DNA from: Crambe crambe
Taxonomy: Eukaryota > Porifera > Demospongiae > Poecilosclerida > Crambeidae
Assembly: GCA_963924555.1 (NCBI GenBank)
Contig: OZ004588.1
Span: 1,860,001 to 1,924,000, forward strand
DNA: 64,000 nt
Reading direction: 5' to 3'
Shown: positions 1 through 10,555 of the stretch, piece by piece
How the letters are laid out: each line of letters opens with the position of its first letter
How positions within the stretch are numbered: the stretch's first letter is position 1
Notes under the pieces: model-generated
The model's input: the letters and a program-made list of their open reading frames with translations, nothing else
Told to the model about the DNA's origin: nothing
The model's database searches: none
Program-made: the position numbers and the translations under genes

Positions 1-1110
1 AATTGATTAGTGGATTGACCCTTTGACCTTTGTCCTATCTCATTTTATCATCACTAGCATGGATAGTGACACATGGGTAGTGTTGGGAGGTGATTTATAG
101 ACCTGAGCACCTCATTGTTATTCTAAATGACACTTGTGTGTACGTATCATTCTAATGTTGAAACCCTTTACCCACTCTAGTTCAGGTGTCTAGGTTATTA
201 TATTAACACTTTCAGTCAATATGATTATTCACTTTCTGTTTCGGTATGGTCCCCTTTATAAGACATGAGCTTACCTTTGATAGAGATTTGAGAAGGGTAT
301 GCTATCCACAATCCAAGCATGTAATTGTTAGTGATTGTCTTTTTGGTTTTCAGACTGAACCGTGTGAATTACAAGTGTTTTTATGGTAACTGTTGTCAAG
401 TGAAGTAAATCCATAATGGACCTTGCAGTTTATATTCTCTATCCATATGTAATCAATGGTCTTCAAATTGTATGCTCTATATAGAACAGGGATTCATGTG
501 GATGGGTGGGTGTATGATAAGGTCTCCCCTCCTAAAATTGCTTTAGTGGTATTGTTTAAGAAGTAATTCTACAACCTAATGTGTGTGTGTGTCTCTCTCT
601 CTCTCTCTCCAACCTCAACCTCAACCTCAAAATCCTGTATGAATCCTTGTAAAACTTTCCTCCATTAAAAGATCGGGCAGTAATTTTGTACTCAATGTTT
701 CTCGAGACAGTCTCAACTGCCCCCATTTAGTTCGTCTCTTTGTGTGTGCTGTATTCTGATTATGTTGCCTATTATTCCTGAGTATGTATTCATATGTGCT
801 GGGAGTGCATGATAATGAGATAATGTCGAGCAAAACCCTTCCTCCTGTCTCTGATTGTTCCTCCCCCTCCCCCTATATATTGTACCATCTCACTTTGTCC
901 CTAGCATGGATAATGTTGAGTTTGTAGACCTGAACACCTCATGGCCCACCCCTGTCATTCTAGACAGTTGACATGTACTCGATGTTGAGACCCTTTACCC
1001 ACTTTACCTTAGTTTAAAATGTGTATAGAGTGGTGAAGTGTGTATCCAGAAGTTGTCATATTAGTTGATATGATTGTTTATTTTCAGTTTCATTATGGTC
1101 CCTTTTATTA
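1..1110 (+). repeat. Two decayed copies of the array module
   Basis: Two blocks (about 40-420 and 890-1110) carry the hallmark strings that recur at 27.6-38 kb and 54.7-62 kb: a 'ctagcatggatagtg' start, 'gacctgaacacctcatgg', and a later 'gaccctttaccca'. In better copies elsewhere the first two translate as a conserved stretch around FVDLNTSWPTTV. Here the frames are broken by stops and small indels, so I call them decayed copies and not exons in use. A short CT microsatellite sits at about 592-609. Confidence 0.6.
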
Positions 1111-2130
1111 TGTATGGGGTTTTTGACCATTGGAAAGTTCTTAAATTAAGAAGCTGCATTTAAGTTCTACCAGTATGTACAAGCAAGTCTATAGAAGTTC
1201 TAATTTCAGGTTTAAAAAAAAAATTTTTTTTTCATGGTCATGAACCCCTTAAAGCTAAAGGTAAGGGTATCATGTCTGAGTCAGAATTCAAATAGTCCAT
1301 AGTCATGCACTACTGTCACTACTTCCACTACAGACTTCACTATAGTCTTATAGTGGTCCCTTGATGTGGATCATTGCTTCCATCAGTAACAAATGATAAT
1401 GGAAGCAATTTCCTCTGAGAATGCATTCAAAAAAAAAAGATGAAACTTGAAAGTATGACTTCCCACATTTTACATCCTATAAAAGTAGCACTCTGCACAT
1501 ACATCCCATTCATGTCACTGTTAACACTCGATGTTATTCTTCAGCTTCTATGGTATACTGATGGATACACATAGTACATTCAAACCAAATCACATGACCA
1601 ATTGTACCTAATCACATGATTGGATTGCAATACGATGTCCTATGCCTTTGAAGTGGCTACAGGACAATAGCAGTTGTTTAGAGATTTGGTCAGATAAAGA
1701 TATTGACCAGGAAACAGTGAACCCTGACACACTATGTACTAATTACTATAAGACTATGGCATCCATAATTAATGAGGTCTCTAATGAGGTCTTTAAAATG
1801 ACCAATACCTGTCTGGGCTCCATAAGCACCAGTTTCGACTCATTTTATAGTGTCAGTGATATCAAATAATTATTATTCATGATCAAATAATTACATTCTT
1901 TAAAAGCACCAGAAACCCAACAAGACTGCTGAAGGTTTGACAGTATCATTGAGTCTACATTATACTGTAAGTGCCGAGTTCCACTGTTTTAGGACCTTCT
2001 AATTGTCATTATAATGACCTCAAGCTTTGCCCTCAGTCACCATAACAGCAACAGCTCTCAAGTTCCTAAAATAGCATACTCAAAATAATGGTTAAATGAC
2101 TGTTGTATAATGTACATACATATGAAGTGT
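1111..2130. other. No gene recognised
   Basis: AT-rich sequence with short A runs. A 75-codon open frame on the plus strand near 1642-1869 has no splice context, repeat relatives or recognisable motif and is probably chance. Confidence 0.5.
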
Positions 2131-2139
2131 TTCCTCTGT

Positions 2140-2690
2140 TTTCCATGTAGATGCTTCAGCTTAAGGAATGTAAAGACAATGTTCTGTGGTGATCTGCAAA
2201 CTCGTAGAACTGGGTGCTGTTTATTTTGTTGACTCCATCTCCTCTCCCCTCCCTCTGATACAATACCCACAGAGACTGCCTTCCCCAATGAAGCTGGTCC
2301 TTATTAAAGAGCACTTGCATTCACTGAAGGTATGCAGAAAACTCACTTCATAGTTTGGACTGTTTTGGTCATGTTTCTTTTGAATATTTGACCTTGATGT
2401 GGTTAATAGAATGCTAATTACCCTTTGATGGATGAGATGATCCCTACATAATGCTCCCAATCACTGACCTAAACCTATGGGGTGTGAATAGGTGTCCCTG
2501 TAATTAGTCCATGAATGACCTTTTGACCTTTCCAATGTGCATAGGAGAGGGAACAGAAAAGACGAATGTGAAGTTTGTCACAAGAGTCTGAAGGAGAGGA
2601 CACTTCAGAAAGTGATGGAGGTTCCACTTCCACGAGTCCAACTACAGGACCACACCCACTTATGTCTCTCCTTTTGTTTTTAAAGTGTAT
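2140..2690 (+). pseudogene. Decayed copy of array C-terminal exons
   Basis: This block is a diverged copy of 37.62-38.15 kb. It has the same acceptor context ('ccatgtag' followed by 'atgcttcagcttaagg'), the same 'ccccaatgaag...ccttattaaag' exon followed by a gtatgc donor, and the same later exon starting 'gagagggaacag'. In the intact copy these encode a C-terminal tail ending in a stop. Here small indels break both the LLIK exon and the following acidic exon, although an alternative frame still shows a Ser/Glu-rich stretch. I see it as a pseudogene copy of the array family. Confidence 0.55.
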
Positions 2691-4616
2691 CATCTTTAAT
2701 TCTATTATGTGTGTGTATGTATATTGGGTTAAGAGAGTTCAGTATCATCGTTGGTCATGTGACCAGTTGAGTCATCATTCCTGATAACACTTCTGTATTT
2801 GGCTGTTCCTTCTCCAAGATCTAATTATGTTGGGGTGCACATCTTCCCTAGGCCAGAGTAAACTAGTGTTGATATCTGTAGTGAAAAAGGTGAAGAAAAA
2901 CTCTTGAATGGTTGGTCTGAAGAGGTCCAGTGCAATACATGATGAATGAGGTAGATTCATCAGATGGTACAGCTCTACAGTGTGATACATGCAAGTGGGG
3001 ATGAGGGTCTTTAGACTTCGTAGGACTTGTATTGATGTGCAGTACATATGTATGTACCTTTGTTTTGTGAGGGGAAGAGGACTTGGAAGACTTGTCCAGC
3101 TGCTCTGAGTCAACATCCTCTATGTGGGTTCACAGGTGTGCTCCCATCCTGCATGAAATTTCAATGTACAGATTGATCCCACTTCTTCCTTCACTCCCAC
3201 TTCATACTTATAAATTGAATGTTGTATTAAATTTTCATTGAAAATGTATTAATTTTAATAAAATATTTCTCTTAGTAGCTACTAGATCAAGGGGCAGAGG
3301 AAATGGTAACTCAGAGTTAATTTGTCACATTACATTCCACAGTTCAAGTGCTCACCCTTGGTGTGGAGGAAGGACCTAGACTTGAACATGGCTTCCTGTT
3401 TAGTGTTTCTTACAACTCCATTGAAGGATGGAAGAGATGACTGGGACATCTGCAATAAGTGCAGAAAAGATATTAAATATTAGTACAGTGATACAGTCAG
3501 AAATGGTACTCATTGTCTTGTTTTCTGACTGTGAAATGGACTTTTAAGCATGAATCTGCTGATAGAACCTAGAAGTTAACACACACAAATGCACTCAGTA
3601 CAACATTCAAAGAGATATACGTTATTCTTGGCAATGCATTGATAGGTGAGAGCAGTTCTAGATACAGCACTTAATACCGGGTCATTAAGTGTTGCTGGGT
3701 ATGCTACACATGTACACACATGGGATGTTTAGATACAGAGAGGAGATTTTGCTGGGGTAATATTTCCCAATGTACACTTATACAAATTAACCCATGAAAA
3801 TTTGCACCACAGATTTTACATGACAGAAATCTCTAGTGTTACATGTACATGAGGTTGTCATAAAGGGACTATTTTGTTAGTATTCATAAATCAAGCAAGG
3901 TTTTACCCTTTTATTCCATGAGATTTCCATTCTCACTGAGCTTGCCTTAGGACACCTGGATAGGAAGAATCCTATTAGGAGTGGATTGGACAAATTCAAT
4001 AAGTGGACCATGGGGCAATTTTCTGGCACAACTCAATGCCACACTCCCAGAGCTGCAAAGAAACAAAGTAGCAGATAAAGAGTATCAAAACATTACATAT
4101 TTGTAAATTGTGGGTTAGTCTGACTAGGACTAGGGATTAGGGACTAGGGCTAGGGCTAGGGCATCAGTACTACATGTAATATAGAGCTTCCAAGCCAGAG
4201 AAAAAAAGAACAGATCGGATTAAGGGTCTGTATAATTATTATACACAATCAAACTGGTGGAATGTAAATACGAGGGAGACAGGACCAATCATCCCTAGTT
4301 GCTCCCCTTGCTGATCATCTGATATTCATGGTTATCATCATGTCTCCATAACTACATCACCACAAACACTTCATACAACTGCTTGAGAGTTTCATCATAC
4401 TTACCTGTCCAGAAGACCAGAACTCACTAGATGCACTATTAGCTGGCAAGTGAATGCCACAGCCAGCTCAAATACAGGGGAGACTCAGAGAATCTAGTCT
4501 GATCTGAAGCATATGCAGTATATGCATACCTTTTACCATATAGAGTTTAGATATGACTACCCTTTACCATATTTACCATAATTTTGGGCGTGGCACCAGG
4601 ATGTGAAAAGAAAGAC
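2691..4616. other. Intergenic, no gene recognised
   Basis: No convincing coding exon. At about 4119-4163 there is a degenerate 6-7-bp tandem repeat with 'ctaggg/ttaggg' units, superficially telomere-like but short and irregular. The stretch just before 4617 is the likely 5' flank or first-exon leader of the death-domain gene; no TATA box was identified with confidence. Confidence 0.45.
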
Positions 4617-5207
4617 ATGGGGAACAAGACGAATAAACAGAAGCATGGGCCCGAGCCCGAGCCAAACTCTTTTCCTTCGAAGTCCGCAGGGAGCGATCTT
4701 TCTTCAGATTCCAACCCCCTAACCTGTGAAGCAAGCCAAAAAAAGACACACAAAGCTGCCTCCTCCCCCCCCCCCCCCCTCCTGTAAACATTGACATTGG
4801 ACCTTCCAGGCCAAATAAGGAAAGCGAGCCTTCCCCTGATGAGTTCTTCGAATCTCCAGACCTTCCTAGCGTAGATGCAGGGAATAAAAGTTTGTCGAGT
4901 GGACCAGCATTTAAGACTGAACCGAAGTCAGATCAATCTAAGTCTGCAGGGAGTGATCTTCCTTCAGATTCCAGTCCCCTATGCACCCCTGAAGCTGCCT
5001 CCTCCCCTCTTCATCCTTTGAACATTGATAAATCATCTGAACTTCCCATGTCAAATAAGGGGAGTGAGCCTCCCTCTGATCATCCAGACCCTCCTCTAGA
5101 CACTGGGAGTAAGAGCAGACCAGCATTTAAGACTGAGTCAAGTCCTCCAAAGAAAATATCACGGCAGGAGAGGCGACGAGCAGAAAGGGCGAAACGCAAG
5201 TTCAAAG
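4617..5207 (+). CDS. Exon 1 of multi-death-domain GTPase gene (frame broken at poly-C)
   Basis: The proposed start is ATG at 4617 (context gacATGG), giving MGNKTNKQKHGPEPEP. The frame is open to a run of 15 C at 4765-4779 and then hits a stop, but another frame is open from the C run to 5207. The two parts are clearly one protein: both halves carry a duplicated unit beginning SKSAGSDL.SDS.PL, running through AASSP and NID and ending in PAFKTE. The exon closes with a basic stretch, ISRQERRRAERAKRKFK, and a donor ag|gtatct in phase 1. One extra C (or two fewer) would restore the whole frame and make the summed CDS of all seven exons a multiple of three. The product is low-complexity and probably disordered. 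Joining it to the later exons rests on the matching phase and the absence of another first exon; no transcript supports it. Confidence 0.55.
4765..4779 (+). repeat. C15 homopolymer disrupting exon 1
   Basis: Fifteen consecutive C separate two open frames that encode the two halves of an internally duplicated protein. It is either a sequencing or assembly length error or a real frameshift allele. Confidence 0.8.
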
Positions 5208-7440
5208 GTATCTAGTTACACACTCATACCTGTGACTTCTCCATAGGAGTACAAAGGGATTGCAATGGCTGTGGTTTATTACTGCTGGAGGGTGTGTCTA
5301 TGGGTATGAAGTATACATGTGTCTGACCTCCCATGCAAATTCAAGACAGTTTTGCTAACATGATGCAGCCCAAATCATCAACTTGTCTCACCTTTGCCCC
5401 AAACTAACTTTGCTAAATGCTAAATTGATGGAGTTAGAGGAAATGATAAGGTCTTCTTTGTAGCATAAACAGCAGCAGGAGCCTCCAAAAGTGCAAACCA
5501 ATTTAAGTACTACAATTTATGCCAAATACACCAATATGGACATAGCTGTTAAATTATAGTAAGCCACCACCTATTGCAACCTCTCTATAGGATCTTAGGG
5601 TACAGAAATATCATACTGTATGTCCGGCAGTCATCTTGCTCAGACATGGATGACTGATGACTTCCCCAGTCATTCCTGATTGAGCTGTAATGACTCCACG
5701 TAATCTTTATGGGAGACATTGTATTACTGTCTGCCATTTCCACACAAGCATTTCAATAGCTGGCTCCTGTTCAAGACAAATACCCTCTACGTGTTCTCCC
5801 AGTACAACACACAAACTGAAAGCAATCACAAAAATGCCTTAAGTGGTAGGTAGTAAGTGATAGGACTGATAGGGTGTGACTTCCTTCATGCACTGTGTGA
5901 TCACCTGCATAAGTAGGGGTAAGGTGTCCCCAAACTCGTGTGCTGCTGCATTATAGATTGTGAAGTGAAATGGGCATGGCTAGGCTGGTCATTTCTGGGG
6001 CACTACTGTGCATTGGCTTGGGAATGAGGTGTGGATGGGGTCAACTTCACCCCTGATCCATGTGCTTGTTACAAGATGCCGCCATGTTGGTGTATAGGTG
6101 AAGGGTGTGTCTTTGAGTATGAAGTGTCTGTTATTTCATAAACCTCATGCAAATGCAAGTCAACTCTGACTTCTTTTTAGTGTTAAAACATAATCTAACA
6201 TACCAGCAACAGGACTCCTAAAGGCATTTCCCCTATACCATGTACACCAATATGGACAAGTCCAACATTATAGAAAGCCACACCTATTGCAACCTCTCTA
6301 TAGGAACTGAGAGGACAGGAATATCATACTGTGTATATTGCCTGGAATTAATAGGCTCCTGCAGATTATGCTCAAATTTATACACACGATTCTATTCTCA
6401 GATCCTCCCTCAATTATTCCCAAAGATTCTCTTATACATAGCTATGGCAACAGGGCTGGATTCAGATTATTAAATAGATAGAGTTGCATGACTATGGGCA
6501 CACACTGGACCATGGGGGAGGGTGTGGGAAAGGGCATATGGCATGGGAATTATTTGGAGGACAATGTATGTTGGCTTCACTGATAGTTTGCCACATTTTG
6601 AGCTTTTAAAGTTTGTGCATAAAATTGAATAATCCAAGTAGAGTAGTCTCCTATACCATAGATACATTTGTGTATGGTGTTACATTCCTGTGGGTTGTTA
6701 TAAACTAATGGTTTGTAACCTCAATACATAATCAAACCATGATAATAATATTGAGGTGCATGCCTATACCTAATAATGTAGCAGTTATTTTTGCTGGCTT
6801 CTTCAAGCTTCTTCTTCAATCTTGTTCAGCTTCTTGCCCTATTCCACCACCTCTAAATGGCATGTGTGGTCAGTCATATGCTAGCATTTGTGTAGGTAAG
6901 GGGTGGACCACACCAAAATTATGACATCTTTGAAGTGACATATGCATGGAAATCAGTTTTTATGTACTAAGTTATAAAATGTGTGTCCTTGAAAGTGCAA
7001 GTCACTGTTTCTTACCACTTTGATGAAGTATGAAGTATATATAATTATTATGAAGTATTATTATTGTCAAAGTAGAAATGCACATGACCAAGCAAGTAGG
7101 TATGGTCAAAATCACTGTTCACCATTTTAGGGGAGTGGGGGCCAACCACCCCCCCCCCCCCCCCCCCCCCCCCGAATATGTTAGGGAAAGTCCAACTTTT
7201 GAACTTTGTGGATGTCACCATCTTATTCACCCATAATCTCGACTGTGGGGTGTGTTGGGGTGTGCCAAATTAAACAGCTGTGGGTCCCTTTCCATAGGAG
7301 CTGCTGAGTCAGTTTGGGGAGTCCAAAACTCACGGATTTTCACCTGCTGAGCAATATGTATTGATATATTTTCACTAAGTTGTGGTTAATATGGGTACAT
7401 CCCTGCTGATATCTATTAATTAGTGATATTTTGTTTGTAG
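5208..7440 (+). repeat. Intron 1 with a direct duplication
   Basis: The intron contains two diverged copies of one block. 5275-5345 resembles 6105-6165 ('ggtgtgtctatgggtatgaag', then 'ctcatgcaaatgcaag'), and 5480-5630 resembles 6190-6340 ('acaccaatatggac', then 'cacctattgcaacctctctatagga'). The offset is about 0.7-0.8 kb. A run of 25 C lies at 7149-7173. No coding exon was recognised. Confidence 0.6.
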
Positions 7441-7707
7441 CTCCTCCACTGAGCTTAAGTAATGTTGTTGCAGTCCTAAACAAACTTTCGTGGAGCCGTG
7501 TTGGTAAAATACTGGAAATCCCCCAGACTAAGTTAAATACTATCAAAGACGAGTGTGATACGGATGAGGAAAGACTTTTAGCCACTGTTAACTATTGGCT
7601 ATTAAATGATCCGAATGCGTCCTGGAGGAGACTTATGTGTCAGCTTGACTGGGGTGGTAATTCAGATATAGCAGACAGGATACGGAAGTATGCAGAGAAA
7701 CTAACAG
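7441..7707 (+). CDS. Exon 2: first death-like domain
   Basis: Acceptor 'tttgtag' ends at 7440 and donor 'cag|gttagt' begins at 7708; both junctions are phase 1 (89 codons). The product reads PLSLSNVVAVLNKLSWSRVG and continues KILEIPQTKLNTI, a middle segment, SWRRLMCQLDWGG and IADRIRKYAEKL. The spacing of hydrophobics, the G-I-P turn after helix 2 and the W-R-L motif in helix 5 fit the death domain superfamily (adaptor six-helix bundle for homotypic interaction). The domain is carried whole on one symmetric exon, like the two downstream. The death fold is inferred from the pattern; which subfamily it belongs to is unknown. Confidence 0.72.
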
Positions 7708-8302
7708 GTTAGTGAGAGCTTCAAACATATTGACATATGTACATGAATAGGTTGCATGTGCAGTTAAAACATTGCTGCTGTTCTGTTCCACAGGACTCAG
7801 TTGTATTATCTCTAATCTCCATGACGTTTTACATAATTACATAATTATATCTGCTGAGTCAGCTATATCATTGTAACTACTTGACTGCTGCACATGCTGA
7901 GATCCATGCCCAGTTGTTAAGAGTAGAGACTCAAAGCCTGTAGTTCATATAACAAAGTTTAATGTTTTGCTTGCCAATTTCATTGCACTATTCCAACAAA
8001 CCCTATAATAGTCTATTTACATTCACTCTGACACCTTGAAGTTAATGAGTCATGTATATAACTTTTTACTGGAGTCTTATAGTAGCCACCATTAGAACCA
8101 GCATGTAATCAGCTCTCTGCTAATGTCTTAAATCGGTCAGGAATCGACAAACTTATAATGTTATTCCAAGTTGAAATATAAAAATTTTTTGAAAATTTTT
8201 TGAAACATTATATACAACATCCAAAAATTTTAAACAACGAATTGTTATTGCATCAAATGTGCGTGAATTAGAGTTCGACTAGTCACCGCATGTACGTATG
8301 TA
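7708..8302 (+). other. Intron 2, proximal part
   Basis: AT-rich sequence with no gene. Around 8165-8230 there are repeated 'aaattttttgaaa' strings just upstream of the HIRAN-like fragment; these may mark a transposon edge, but no inverted partner was identified. Confidence 0.4.
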
Positions 8303-8700
8303 ATGGCAGAGTCCGTGGCTGAGTCACAATGTGAGGTGGATTCCTGCATCAGAGGCTATCATGAATACAGAGCAATATGGACAGCAGCTATTGGAGTCTC
8401 TTTGTTGTATTAGGGGAGCCTACTAATACAATAGATCAATACGCTGTTGCTGTAATTAGAAGTGGACTAGTTGTTGGACATTTGCCTAAGAAGATTTCAA
8501 GAGTTTGCTCACTTTTTTTGAGGAGAGGAGGTACCATTATTGTATAGTTACCAATACCAGGAGATATTCCGCAGACCTCCCTCAAGGTGGACTAGAGATC
8601 CCCTGTATTTTGCATTTTGAAGGGATCAATTCTTTGAGAAGACACTTAAAAAAATGCATGCCCATCTCAATTCATAATCAGTACTTAAATCATTGTTTTC
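8303..8700 (+). pseudogene. Broken HIRAN-like domain fragment
   Basis: ATG at 8303 opens MAESVAESQCEVDSCIRGYH, which runs to RAIWTAAIG. A frame change follows, then a stretch containing TNTIDQYAVAVIRSG and LVVGHLPKKISR. After a further in-frame stop and frame change comes TRRYSADLPQGGLEIPC. The N-x-x-D-x-x-AVAV...VGHLPKKIS arrangement matches the HIRAN domain (found in HLTF/Rad5-type proteins, binding 3' DNA ends) as I know it, and the RRYSADLPQGG tail is, from memory, common in invertebrate HIRAN-only proteins. At least two frame breaks make it a pseudogene. It lies in intron 2 of the death-domain gene in the same orientation, probably as a transposed or retro-copied piece. Confidence 0.6.
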
Positions 8701-9162
8701 ATCTGCTAAAATTATATTATAAAAGTTACTACCGTACAGTGGTTTTTTATATTTCGTTAATCATCAAAGGACAATACAGATGAAGAATTACGGTAGTCTT
8801 TTATTTGGTATGGTACGATTATTTTAGCGCATGTACAACAATATCTATGGACTTTGCTTCACAGCTGCTTTTTCACTGGCTTGCATACTATTCTTTGCCT
8901 TCATTTCTTCAGGTATAGCCCTCTTCGCAATCGTGGCGACTTCTTAAGTGATGGAATCTAGCTAGCTAAGAAGAAAGTGGACCAGAAGGTTATGTAAATT
9001 ACATATATTGCATGCTGTAGTTGAATGTACAAACGTCTACATGTGGCTAAACGGTGGCTTTATATTGGAAATAGAAAAATTTTCAATAGACTGATTACTG
9101 AAATTACCGAATTTTTTCCCACCAAGATTATCCCGCTGCAAGGTACACATTAAGTACATCAA
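8701..9162. other. Between HIRAN-like and pogo-like fragments
   Basis: No complete gene. The minus strand near 8870-8960 has an open stretch rich in Ala/Lys/Glu (around IAKRAIPEEMKAKNSMQ) that could be a third decayed coding piece, perhaps the N-terminal end of an inserted element; I cannot assign it. Confidence 0.35.
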
Positions 9163-9790
9163 TCAATCACCGTTCACATCCACTTCTTCTATCTCTGAAT
9201 CTTCCACACCAAGTGCTTTATTGTCAACATCAAGTGCTTGACATATTCCAGCTTCGTTCAGTATGAATGACGGATTATCAGCAATGTGCTGAACACTCTT
9301 GACAAGCCATTTGGCACCAAGTTCTTTCATAGCTGGTAAACATAGGTCAGCAGGTTCCAATCTTGATCCAACTGCTCTGCTATATGACTTGAATACCAGT
9401 CTTGAAATTTTCGCCGAAGAAAATCCTTCACAGGCTTATTAACAGAGATGTCCATTGGCTGTAATAAATCTGTGGTATTAGCAGGCAACAAACAAACATG
9501 AATGGAATTCTCTTCAAGAATAGCATTAACACATGGAGTGATTTGACCTTTAAAATTATCCATAATCACAAGGGCAGACTTGTCTTCCCCCAAATTGTCT
9601 CTTTGCTTTTCAACATATGGAATGATTATGGCTTTGATGTATTGAAACATCGTTTCTTCATTTGACCAATGTTTGAATGAATGTGTAATATCCCAGTCAC
9701 TCTGCTGGTGCTGTGACACATTGCTTATGAAATCACTGAGTCTTGGCATGAGCTGCAACTGATCATTTTCCATATTCAGTTACAAAAATC
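9163..9790 (-). pseudogene. pogo/Tigger-like DDE transposase fragment
   Basis: Two overlapping minus-strand frames (9773-9330, then 9360-9163) form the C-terminal half of a DDE_1-type transposase of the Tc1/mariner pogo group. Diagnostic segments are HWSNEETMFQYI, PYVEKQR, ALVIMDNFKGQ (second catalytic Asp), HVCLLPANTTDLLQPMDISV (third acidic residue) and NKPVKDFLRRKFQDWYS. The frames are offset near 9345-9360, and upstream of 9773 the frame is lost again after LPLRFL. The first catalytic Asp and the DNA-binding N-terminus were not found. It is an inactive remnant lying antisense in intron 2 of the death-domain gene. Confidence 0.8.
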
Positions 9791-9966
9791 TCAAAGGTAA
9801 TTGCTGCCAAACTTGAGCTTTTTCTGGTTTTTCTGCTGTGGAAGTGATGTCAGTGCCGATTTTCTAACAGTTGAAAAGATGCTTCCGAAACTTGTGTAAT
9901 ATATGCAACAGAGCAAACAATCACTGCCATTACCCTGAATTTTTGTACATTGACGAAACATATATC

Positions 9967-10246
9967 CAGTGGAGTAGGAATAGGAAATTTATCTGGGGGA
10001 GGGGGGCAGGGACAATAATAAGTTAATCACAGTAATAGCAACAAAATTCAATCCTTCTGTCATTAAATTGCATTAGATAACAGTCAGCAAACAGCAGTGA
10101 AGTCACACTGCAATGACATGTAATTGCTTGGTGCTTGGTCTTACTTTCAATATACTGTTCATATTTTTTTTTGGGGGGGGGGGGGGGGGGCAGTGCCTCT
10201 CCATCTATAGTATTGGGCCCCCTCTCCCCCCATTCCTACTCCACTG
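9967..10246. mobile_element. Small TIR element (CAGTGGAGTAGGAAT ends)
   Basis: The left end reads 'cagtggagtaggaat' at 9967 and the right end is its reverse complement, finishing at 10246. Both ends then run into G-rich and C-rich tracts respectively. The element is 280 bp and non-coding, with an internal T-then-G run at 10163-10190. The CAG...CTG termini suggest a hAT-like MITE, but I could not find a convincing target-site duplication. Confidence 0.6.
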
Positions 10247-10263
10247 TCTGATATCATAAATAT

Positions 10264-10310
10264 AGTCTCGCGGGCCAATCCTTTACCAAAATACACCTCC
10301 CGCCGCACTG
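10264..10310 (+). repeat. Solo copy of the outer-TIR sequence
   Basis: 'gtctcgcgggccaatccttt' preceded by TA matches the terminal repeats of the 16.3-kb insertion at 38401 and 54703. No partner end was seen nearby. Confidence 0.55.
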
Positions 10311-10444
10311 ATATCAACGGAAACTGTTGATATTAAATTAGCCAGGGGCTGCTAAAAAAACTGTAAAGAAATATTGTTTTGTGATCATGAAGTGCTGAAT
10401 ACTTATTAGAGCATGCGCAACTCACATGTACACTTTACTTATGT

Positions 10445-10555
10445 GGGGGTCACTTGACCCTGAGGGGGGTCATTTAACCCTAGATTAGAGTGACCTCCGG
10501 GTCACTACACCCTAGGGTCGAATGACCGGGGGTCACTATACCCTCCAACACCGTA
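10445..10555. repeat. Array of GGGTCA/ACCCT quasi-palindromes
   Basis: Within about 110 bp there are successive units of the form GGGTCAnnnnACCCT: 'gggtcacttgaccct', 'gggtcatttaaccct', 'gggtcactacaccct', 'gggtcgaatgacc' and 'gggtcactataccct'. The arrangement could be a short satellite, the end of a transposon, or a cluster of binding sites; nothing in the sequence decides between them. Confidence 0.5.

Noticed and set aside
4119..4163. Interstitial telomere
   Set aside because: Units vary between ctaggg and ttaggg, the tract is under 50 bp, and no orientation or junction signal is present.
4547..4797. Minus-strand frames opposite exon 1
   Set aside because: The internal duplication and the donor site support the plus strand; the minus frames include a G-run Gly stretch only.
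8505..8783. Independent 92-aa gene
   Set aside because: Its conserved part continues upstream in another frame (HIRAN-like), so it is the 3' piece of a broken copy, and its tail after 8690 is AT-rich chance sequence.
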